IMG/VR virus record: IMGVR_UViG_3300025671_000552
Location: 1-23,249 of that record
Strand: one strand, 5' to 3'
Source of the DNA: a virus
DNA: 23,249 bases
Numbering within the stretch: position 1 is the stretch's first letter; each line of letters opens with the position of its first letter. The notes below the pieces were generated by a model. It had not been told where the DNA came from, searched no databases, and saw nothing but the letters and a program-made list of their open reading frames with translations. A program made the translations under genes and the position numbers. Below, in pieces: positions 1 through 5,955 of the stretch.

Positions 1-49
1 ACCCTACGTTAAACGGCGCAGATCCTATTCCGCTTACACCGTCAGACAT
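1..49 (-). CDS. Start of an unidentified protein, cut by the window edge
   Basis: An ATG at 47-49 lies directly after the TAG stop of the 160-aa gene, with no spacer, and opens a frame (MSDGVSGIGSAPFNVG) that runs off the window. The contact between stop and start matches the coupled layout of the genes before it. The minus-strand sequence upstream of the ATG is G-rich (GGGTGGTGGTAG) and could act as a weak ribosome binding site. Sixteen residues are too few to assign a family; lysis and late structural genes are both possible here. Confidence 0.55.
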   Translation of the reverse strand, partial: MSDGVSGIGSAPFNVG

Positions 50-532
50 CTACCACCACCCTGCGCCCAAACCAGTCAGCCATGTGCCGCCGCCAATAAT
101 CGCAACAAGCATTAACAAAAGCAGCACAACCAATACAGTTTCAAAGAATGCTGCTCGCCTTTCTTGCTGCCGGTATAATGTATCCTCGCGCTCTTTCTTA
201 ATCTTGCGACGAAGCTCCACCATTTCTCGCCAGGTGCCATAGCCAAATCTATTATTCAGCATTTGCTGCAAGTCTTTCTCTTGCTCGGCCAGCTTCTTCT
301 GGTGAATAATAATCTGCAAAGCCTCTTGCTCTACAGACCCAGATGAAAACAGCTTGGTAAATATTGGCGGGTTCTTGCGCTGCTGCTCCGCTCTGCCCAG
401 ATCAGCCGCAAAGCCATACCACTTGCCAAGAGCGCCAGCTACATTCTCTAATTCCTGACCCGCATAAACCATTTTGCGTACAAGGTTATACGCCTGTGTA
501 GCACCGGCAATGGCTGTAATAGGATCGATCAT
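50..532 (-). CDS. Conserved phage protein with C-terminal membrane segment, function unknown
   Basis: The protein has 160 residues. The N-terminal part (1-45) is mildly hydrophobic and alanine/glycine rich, opening with MIDPITAIAGATQAYNLV. A charged helical, probably coiled-coil middle follows (about 65-127, rich in Lys, Glu, Gln and Arg). A clear membrane segment lies at about 129-149, and the tail is a short Gly/Trp-rich stretch. I recognise this N-terminus as common in marine phage genomes, where it is annotated only as hypothetical. The start overlaps the stop of the 56-aa gene by four bases (ATGA), so translation is probably coupled. A role in lysis, or as a membrane-active virion component, is possible from the architecture and the neighbouring membrane proteins, but no catalytic motif supports either. 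Confidence 0.85.
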   Translation of the reverse strand: MIDPITAIAGATQAYNLVRKMVYAGQELENVAGALGKWYGFAADLGRAEQQRKNPPIFTKLFSSGSVEQEALQIIIHQKKLAEQEKDLQQMLNNRFGYGTWREMVELRRKIKKEREDTLYRQQERRAAFFETVLVVLLLLMLVAIIGGGTWLTGLGAGWW

Positions 533-699
533 GTGTCTTTACCTATCTTAATGTAAGACAAGCATGGAGAATTATAAGGAACGCGGATGGTATAAGGATA
601 ATGATGCCAGATCCCAGAGGGGCAACGATATATACAAGCAGTATATAAATATCCGTAGGTTGCCACGCCCACCAGTATATTGGTGAGCGAGCAGAGCAT
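529..699 (-). CDS. Small membrane protein (56 aa), unidentified
   Basis: This short frame fills what would otherwise be a 166-base gap. Its ATG (697-699) shares one base with the TAA stop of the 63-aa gene (TAATG), and its TGA stop (529-531) overlaps the ATG of the 160-aa gene (ATGA). Both junction types are used by other genes in this operon, which is good evidence that it is real although it is only 56 codons long. Residues about 4-24 (SLTNILVGVATYGYLYTACIY) form a hydrophobic segment that could span the membrane. The rest is short and rich in Tyr, Pro, His and Cys. No family is recognised. It follows a holin-like protein, so a lysis accessory role is conceivable. Confidence 0.68.
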   Translation of the reverse strand: MLCSLTNILVGVATYGYLYTACIYRCPSGIWHHYPYTIRVPYNSPCLSYIKIGKDT

Positions 700-890
700 T
701 AGCCCATCATATTTATGCGAAGAAGCAGAGCTATGATGAAGGCAGACGCACCAATAACAATCGCTTCCAAACGCTTAACGCGGTTAAACAAATCTTTGAA
801 TTGAATATCCATCTCGGTTTTAATGGCCACGATTTCCTTCTCCAATCCATCAATGCGCGTGTGAGCAGATGATACGGTGCGTTTATCCAT
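699..890 (-). CDS. Small coiled-coil plus membrane-anchor protein, holin-like / XhlA-like
   Basis: The protein has 63 residues. Residues 1-41 form an amphipathic charged helix likely to be a coiled coil (DGLEKEIVAIKTEMDIQFKD). Residues about 42-58 form one transmembrane helix (EAIVIGASAFIIALLLR). This order, coiled coil followed by a C-terminal membrane helix, is that of the haemolysin XhlA family and of several small phage holin or holin-accessory proteins. The ATG overlaps the stop of the DUF6447 gene by one base, and its own stop overlaps the next ATG by one base, so three genes are translationally linked. No endolysin lies in the window, so a lysis function is inferred from shape and size only. 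Confidence 0.8.
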   Translation of the reverse strand: MDKRTVSSAHTRIDGLEKEIVAIKTEMDIQFKDLFNRVKRLEAIVIGASAFIIALLLRINMMG

Positions 891-1093
891 TACTCTTCTT
901 CCTTTATTTCAGCCTTCAACTTTTGTAAGTATCCAGCGCGGCCGACTTGCATCTGTTCAATCTTTAACGTCATGCCATTGATGTTTGCTTCAAGAGCCTT
1001 GACTTGATTTACGCAGTGTTTTGCAACATCGCTTAGTTGATCTTCAGTGTATTCTACTTCGTCAATCGTAATGACCTTTTGTTCTTCAGTCAT
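890..1093 (-). CDS. DUF6447-like small protein
   Basis: The protein has 67 residues. The N-terminal part reads VITIDEVEYTEDQLSDVAK, followed by a helical stretch (KALEANINGMTLKIEQMQV) and a charged C-terminus. I recognise the ITIDGxEYxxxxLSxxAK pattern plus a helical hairpin as the DUF6447 family, which is frequent in marine phages including cyanophages and has no known function. The family name is from memory. The ribosome binding site AAAGGA lies upstream of the ATG on the minus strand. The stop overlaps the next start as TAATG. The position after the tail fibre genes and before a membrane-protein cassette is usual for such late small proteins. Confidence 0.85.
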   Translation of the reverse strand: MTEEQKVITIDEVEYTEDQLSDVAKHCVNQVKALEANINGMTLKIEQMQVGRAGYLQKLKAEIKEEE

Positions 1094-1110
1094 ATGATTT
1101 CCTTTCTATG

Positions 1111-1422
1111 TTATGCTGCCCACGGAACCCCGCTTGCAGACGTTGGATTAACTATCGCATCAATCTTAGAAGCAATAGCAGCTTCAGTATCAGCTTGTGA
1201 TACATGACCCCAGACCCAGCCTTGAGCCTGATCTTTTGTAATATCTGCATACGGCGTAAAGTCAGACGCAGAGGCATCGTAGGTTAAGCCACAGGTGCCA
1301 TATGAGCTTGCTGTGTTGCCATCGTCATCCTGACCAGTGCAGCGCCAGTGAGCAATGTATACGCCACCGTCAGCGAGTTCGTGTTCTAAGTTTGGAATAG
1401 TCCAAGTGTAAGTAATAGCCAT
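1111..1422 (-). CDS. Fibre-adjacent small protein, paralogue A (DUF7936-like)
   Basis: The protein has 103 residues, begins MAITYTWTIPNLEHEL and ends SGVPWAA. It contains the pattern GGVYIAHWRCTGQDDDG, then FTPYADITKDQAQGWVWGHV, which I associate with a small conserved family found beside tail fibre genes in marine phages (named DUF7936 from memory; treat the name as tentative). Its upstream neighbour is a diverged copy of the same protein. The N-terminal part is predicted beta-rich and the C-terminal part helical. The proteins may be virion or fibre-associated, or may act in fibre assembly. No enzyme motif is seen. The gap to the paralogue is 12 bases. Confidence 0.82.
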   Translation of the reverse strand: MAITYTWTIPNLEHELADGGVYIAHWRCTGQDDDGNTASSYGTCGLTYDASASDFTPYADITKDQAQGWVWGHVSQADTEAAIASKIDAIVNPTSASGVPWAA

Positions 1423-1434
1423 CTTATGTCTCCT

Positions 1435-1842
1435 TTATTCAGCAGCCCACGGCATACCTGTTGAGTTTGCTTGAGCAGCTATCTTGTTAGTAATGTTAGA
1501 TGTAATCAAACCCTCGTTATAGGCTTGAACACCGTTGGCTTGTATCCAGCCTAACACTGTGGCCTCTTCCAGTGCATCATAAGCCACGAAGTCACTTGCT
1601 GTGTGGTCAGGTGTAACAGGTACAACCCTAGTAACTGACTCAGTAACATCATTACCATCAGCATCTTGTCCTGTGACTTCATCAGCAGTGACTTCACCCA
1701 TATGCAAGTATGACCCTGACCGACTGTGACTAACCTCAGTGTCAGCATCTACGCCAGAACAAGACCAATCAACCTTATATACTGCACCTGTTGCAGTGAT
1801 TTTGTGCATATCATTAACAGACCATGTAAATGTAATTGCCAT
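1435..1842 (-). CDS. Fibre-adjacent small protein, paralogue B (DUF7936-like)
   Basis: The protein has 135 residues, begins MAITFTWSVNDMHKIT and ends TGMPWAAE. It aligns by eye with its 103-aa downstream neighbour: a MAIT(F/Y)TW start, (G)AVYKVDWSCSGVDAD against GVYIAHWRCTGQDDD, an ASDF(V/T)xY motif, a helix beginning near the WI/WVW residues, and the shared C-terminal G(M/V)PWAA. It carries an extra segment of about 30 residues in the middle (about 50-80, VTADEVTGQDADGNDVTESV). It follows the tail fibre by 17 bases. A tandem duplication followed by divergence and insertion is the simplest history. Function is unknown; a fibre-linked role is inferred from position only. Confidence 0.82.
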   Translation of the reverse strand: MAITFTWSVNDMHKITATGAVYKVDWSCSGVDADTEVSHSRSGSYLHMGEVTADEVTGQDADGNDVTESVTRVVPVTPDHTASDFVAYDALEEATVLGWIQANGVQAYNEGLITSNITNKIAAQANSTGMPWAAE

Positions 1843-1859
1843 GTTTTATCCTTTTCTGA

Positions 1860-4800
1860 TTAAGCGTTTTCTAGGGCAGTGATCCGTGCCTCTAAAGCAT
1901 CGTTCTTTGCCGATAGTTCTTGAATTGCCTTGACCAAAACGGGGATCAAATCTTGGCGAACAGATTTATACGGTTCTTCACCTTCGGGTGACGCATCTTT
2001 CCATTCGTCAATAAGGTCAGGGAAAACCTGTTCAACTTCTTGAGCAATAAAACCACGGTCATTTACTTGATCTTTGCCCCAACCTGACTTCCAATCAAAT
2101 GTGCGTGGACGTAAAGCTAAAACTTCGTCAAGCCCCACATCTAAGTCTCGCACGTTTTCTTTCATTCTCTGGTCAGAGATTGCGCTAATACTTGTGTTTG
2201 TTGCGAAGATTTGACCTGCGTTACTAACATAAAAGCGATACGCCCCAGCCGTCCCGTTATAGTAACTAAATCCGTCACCGCCGCCTGTGCTACCGTCGTT
2301 AACAACCCAACACGCACCGTGTTCTGGAAGTTTTACACCATCTCCAGCAGATTGGCTTCCGTTAATAGAAGAGCCAAAAACAGCTTTCCCCCCACTATCA
2401 ACAAACATCCTAGGATTACCATCCCCATCCGACAGCACGATGTTGTTGCTTGAGGTGCGGATGTCCAAGCCGCCAGAGTTGCCGGTGTATGAGCCGATGA
2501 TGGTGTTTTTGGAACCTGTTGTTATATTGCCACCACTGCTTCTACCCAAAAACGTGTTATACTCACCTGTTGTGGTATACCCTGCGCCATTTCCAACCGC
2601 AGTGTTGTTAGAAGTGGTGTTGACGTTGCGCAGGGTGTCCTTGCCTAACGCAACATTGTTAGTACCAGTAGTATTACTATACCCCGCCTGATACCCGACA
2701 GCAGTGTTGTTGTCAGCGGTGAGGTTGCTTGCTAGAGCCTCCACGCCAACGGCAGTATTATTAACGCCAGAAGTGTTAGCATACATAGCTCCATAGCCAA
2801 GACCCGTGTTGTAACTGCCTATGTTTGAAACAAGGGTGTTTGAGCCAAGACCAGTAACTTGTGTTGCTGTAACTCCGTAGTATCCAGATTTGTAGCCAAC
2901 TAAAACATTATTGCCAGCCGTAGTAATACTAGCGCCAGCACCGTAACCCAAAGCAGTGTTTTGATCACCAGTATTAATAGCAGTACCAGCTTCATCACCT
3001 ACAACCGTATTATAGTTACCGCCAGAGGCAATGCTGTTACCTGCGTTTACACCTGCACGAAAGTTGGATGTACCTGCTGTGGCTGTTTGTAGTGTACCGC
3101 CTGTGGATGCTATTATGAGATCACTCGCTGATGTGATGCGCATGGCTTCTGAGCCATTCATATGGAATGCAAGACCGCCAGAAGTATTATCTGCGTTTAT
3201 ATATCCAGTGGTTGAAGTTGTACCAAGCTGAACTTGTCGTGTGCTACCGCCTCTAGCAAAAACAATGTTACCATCAGCAGCTTGATTAACTGTGAGTTTT
3301 GCACCACCGCCAAGGGTTGCAGGGCCGGTAGTCGCAATACCAACATTACCGCTGCTGTCGATGCGCATGGCTTCTGATGGGACACCACTCGATGCAGTTT
3401 CAACAATAAAGTCTGATGATAAGTTGGAACTTGTGTTTGTGCTTGCACCAAAACCAATGCGCCCCATAGCTTGAAGGGTGCCGCTGGTTCTTTCCCCAGT
3501 GAATAGAATATCAGCACCAAATCCAACACCTGTCGTTCCCGAACTTTTAGCGACTACTCGCACCTGATCTGAACGTGTAGTTGTATTCGATGTTTCTTGC
3601 TCAAGATGAAGCTGTGAAGCAGGAGAACTCGTCCCAATGCCTACGTTACCACTGCTGTCGATGCGCATTCTTTCATTATTGGAATAACTAAAAAGAAGGT
3701 TATCACTATCAAAACGAATTGCTGATGAGGACGTAGGAGCACTGGTAACCAAGTTTGGACCGTCACCCAAATACAATGTAGATGATCCATTTACAAGCTG
3801 TAAATTCCCACCAGACACATGCAGCTTTTGACTAGGCGAACTCGCTCCAATGCCCACATTACCTGAGCTGTTGATGCGCATGGCTTCTGACCAAGAAATT
3901 GCAGCATTAGCAGTTCCAGAAGCAGCGTAATGCCAAGTATGTTTTCCATCTTCTTGGCTATATCGGGTGGCTTCATCTGTATGCGTATACTTCCAACCGC
4001 CATTATAGTAAGCGTTTTGGTTCATGTGAAAAGCGTAATCAGCTTCACCCCACAAGTTGTTTTCTTTAACGCCAATATGCAATGCCTTGCCTAAAGACCA
4101 AGTAGATAGGTCTGCAACCCCAATCCCAACAATGCCGCCATCATTAAACGTGACGCTAGGCGTAGCATTTCCAGAGTTATGGAAGTTTAGATCACCGTCT
4201 GCATCAATACCTAACTGCCACGTTTCTGTACCACTATTTTCTTCTAAAGATATTGCAAAATGATTTGAATCAGATTTTACATTTACGGGTGAATTTACAG
4301 AGGAACCTTGATAAGAACCAAAATCTGTTATCCCTGAAACATTTAATGTAGATGCCATATCTACAGCACCATCAATATCAACAACATCTAGGTTTGTTGT
4401 ACCGTCTACGTCTATGTCACCAGAGATGTCTAATGAAGCAAAGACAGAGGTGCCTGTTCCAGTAACAGTGCCGGTGACGTTTACACCTGTGCTATCAACT
4501 TTAACACGCTGTGTGCCACCTGTCGTAATGCCCACCTCGTCAGCCGCAGGGAAATAAATGCCTGTGTTAAGATCTCCCGTAGTTGTCAAAGACGGTAATG
4601 CATTCGTGCCATCGTCCAGAGAAATAACATCATTGGCGCTGACAACTATATTCGTACCGCCAGTCGTGTTGCCATTGCCCAGCACCTCAGCAAGCGTGTC
4701 AACCGTGCCAACCTGTGCATCAACATAAGCCTTAATAGACTGCTGCGTAGCCAGCTTAGTAGCGCTGTTAGACGCCATGTTATCTTCGTCTAAGATCCCA

Positions 4801-5894
4801 TCAACCGTAGTGCTGCTGGCAATGTTAAGACTTGTGTTAGTCGTAATCGCACCAACAACTTGAACCAGGCCAACAAACCCCAAAGTCGGAGATGTAAATG
4901 TTATCTGATCTCCACTACCATTTAAGACAATGCCAGCCTTACTTGCGCTGTATGACTCAATATTTACAGAACCATTGGTGGCTGAAAGCGTTGCCCCGCT
5001 ATAAGTCTGAGAGAAAAAGCTGGTAGTCGCGGCTATAAGCGGCTGTCTAAAACTACCATTAACCTCAAATGTCGGATTAGCCGTGCTGCCAAATGAAATC
5101 TTTTCAGATCCGTTTGTTGTAATAAAGGTTAAATAGTTATTAGAACCCTCTTTAATCTCCAAGGCAGTTGCAGAATTATCCGTCAGTAATATATCGCCGC
5201 TGCTGATTGAAAGCCCAGAAATAGTTGTGCCGGTGGATGCTACGCTAATCACCTCAGAGCCACCGACAGAAAAGTTTATCTGGTCTGCCGCGCCGAAATA
5301 CATGCCTGTGTTTGTATCGCCAATATTTGTAATGCTTGGCGCAGAAGCAGATCCATCTGCGAATGAAGCAACACCACTAACAGTTAGGTTTACCGTTCCA
5401 ATATCAGGAACATTAGACAGGCTTGTGGTTGTGATATTACCTGAGCTATCAAAGCTAAGAAGCTGGCTGGCTCTGCTACTTACCAGGGGCAGATAAAGAT
5501 TCTTGTTTATATCGCCTGGCTGAGAGCGAATAGTACGGTCAAATCTTTCATCGAGCTGCTGAGACATAACAACATTGCTGTCAAACTGCTCATTCAAAGA
5601 TGAAGCAAGCAAGTCACCAGCAGTCACAAAGTCCGTTGTTCTGGATAATGCCAAGTCACCAATAATTACCAGCTCATCCGTAGCAATCAACGCAGATGTA
5701 AGCGTTATTGACCCAGTGCCGTTTGAGTTTAGTGACACTGTGTAATCACTCGTAAGAGCAAGCAGGGTATTGTTTTTGTAAGCAGCAACATCTGCCTGAG
5801 CAAGCACGTTAAAGGTAAACGCGAATGGGCCGGTTCCAGTATTACCTGTGAACTCAACTCGGCGTGTAACCGGATTTATTGGAATGTCAGCCAT
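1860..5894 (-). CDS. Tail fibre with T7-type virion-anchoring N-terminus and C-terminal S74 intramolecular chaperone
   Basis: The protein has 1344 residues. Residues 1 to about 115 resemble the T7 gp17 N-terminal domain that binds the tail (VTRRVEFTGNTGTGPFAFTF and the following VVMSQQLDERFDRT region). The middle is a long Gly/Ser/Thr/Asn-rich shaft. Between about 660 and 930 it carries several copies of a MRIDSSGNVGIGTSSP-like motif. Residues about 960-1142 hold eleven NTAVGxxAG-type repeats like the head of YadA trimeric adhesins. The C-terminal 105 residues are a peptidase S74 chaperone, with the conserved SDQRMKEN (Ser1240, Lys1245) and RGFIAQEVEQVFP. In this family the chaperone assists trimer folding and then cuts itself off before the serine, so mature fibre should end near residue 1239. 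A C-terminal coiled coil follows (LSAKNDALEARITALENA). This is the likely receptor-binding protein. Confidence 0.93.
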   Translation of the reverse strand: MADIPINPVTRRVEFTGNTGTGPFAFTFNVLAQADVAAYKNNTLLALTSDYTVSLNSNGTGSITLTSALIATDELVIIGDLALSRTTDFVTAGDLLASSLNEQFDSNVVMSQQLDERFDRTIRSQPGDINKNLYLPLVSSRASQLLSFDSSGNITTTSLSNVPDIGTVNLTVSGVASFADGSASAPSITNIGDTNTGMYFGAADQINFSVGGSEVISVASTGTTISGLSISSGDILLTDNSATALEIKEGSNNYLTFITTNGSEKISFGSTANPTFEVNGSFRQPLIAATTSFFSQTYSGATLSATNGSVNIESYSASKAGIVLNGSGDQITFTSPTLGFVGLVQVVGAITTNTSLNIASSTTVDGILDEDNMASNSATKLATQQSIKAYVDAQVGTVDTLAEVLGNGNTTGGTNIVVSANDVISLDDGTNALPSLTTTGDLNTGIYFPAADEVGITTGGTQRVKVDSTGVNVTGTVTGTGTSVFASLDISGDIDVDGTTNLDVVDIDGAVDMASTLNVSGITDFGSYQGSSVNSPVNVKSDSNHFAISLEENSGTETWQLGIDADGDLNFHNSGNATPSVTFNDGGIVGIGVADLSTWSLGKALHIGVKENNLWGEADYAFHMNQNAYYNGGWKYTHTDEATRYSQEDGKHTWHYAASGTANAAISWSEAMRINSSGNVGIGASSPSQKLHVSGGNLQLVNGSSTLYLGDGPNLVTSAPTSSSAIRFDSDNLLFSYSNNERMRIDSSGNVGIGTSSPASQLHLEQETSNTTTRSDQVRVVAKSSGTTGVGFGADILFTGERTSGTLQAMGRIGFGASTNTSSNLSSDFIVETASSGVPSEAMRIDSSGNVGIATTGPATLGGGAKLTVNQAADGNIVFARGGSTRQVQLGTTSTTGYINADNTSGGLAFHMNGSEAMRITSASDLIIASTGGTLQTATAGTSNFRAGVNAGNSIASGGNYNTVVGDEAGTAINTGDQNTALGYGAGASITTAGNNVLVGYKSGYYGVTATQVTGLGSNTLVSNIGSYNTGLGYGAMYANTSGVNNTAVGVEALASNLTADNNTAVGYQAGYSNTTGTNNVALGKDTLRNVNTTSNNTAVGNGAGYTTTGEYNTFLGRSSGGNITTGSKNTIIGSYTGNSGGLDIRTSSNNIVLSDGDGNPRMFVDSGGKAVFGSSINGSQSAGDGVKLPEHGACWVVNDGSTGGGDGFSYYNGTAGAYRFYVSNAGQIFATNTSISAISDQRMKENVRDLDVGLDEVLALRPRTFDWKSGWGKDQVNDRGFIAQEVEQVFPDLIDEWKDASPEGEEPYKSVRQDLIPVLVKAIQELSAKNDALEARITALENA
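2469..3017 (-). repeat. YadA-head-like NTAVGxxAG repeats in the tail fibre
   Basis: Within the fibre, residues about 960-1142 contain eleven copies of a short repeat with consensus N-T-(A/V)-(V/L)-G-x-x-(A/S)-G, spaced about 13-20 residues. Examples are NTALGYGAG, NTAVGYQAG, NVALGKDTL, NTAVGNGAG and NTFLGRSSG. In YadA-type adhesins this repeat builds a left-handed beta-roll head. Here it lies just before the S74 chaperone and probably forms the distal, surface-binding part of the trimeric fibre. The fold is inferred from the motif. Confidence 0.8.
3135..3890 (-). repeat. Three exact 18-base direct repeats in the tail fibre gene
   Basis: The plus-strand 18-mer GATGCGCATGGCTTCTGA occurs exactly at 3135-3152, 3360-3377 and 3873-3890. 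A partial copy is at 3660-3668 (CGATGCGCAT). On the coding strand each encodes SEAMRI, the start of the repeated MRIDSSGNVGIG-like modules. The identity is at nucleotide level, not only protein level, so recent duplication or homologous exchange between modules is plausible. Confidence 0.8.
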
Positions 5895-5919
5895 GTCATT
5901 TTCCTATATCTATGTTTAC

Positions 5920-5948
5920 TCTATACCAGATTTTTGCAGATGATCCAA
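5920..5948 (-). promoter_or_regulatory. Weak sigma70-like promoter candidate before the tail fibre
   Basis: The 61-base gap between the ejection protein and the fibre is long for this operon. On the minus strand it holds TTGGAT (5943-5948) and TATAGA (5920-5925) separated by exactly 17 bases. The -10 matches TATAAT at four of six positions and the -35 matches only at TTG. A ribosome binding site AGGA precedes the fibre ATG by about eight bases. No terminator hairpin is seen in the gap. The match could be chance in AT-rich spacer DNA. Confidence 0.25.
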
Positions 5949-5955
5949 TAATTGC

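Noticed and set aside
2469-3017. CRISPR-like array, because of regular repeats
   Set aside because: The repeats are coding, variable in DNA and in frame with the fibre protein; there are no identical repeats with unique spacers.
3197-3529. Minus-strand frame of 110 codons within the tail fibre gene
   Set aside because: It lies fully inside the fibre frame, which has continuous recognisable modules there.
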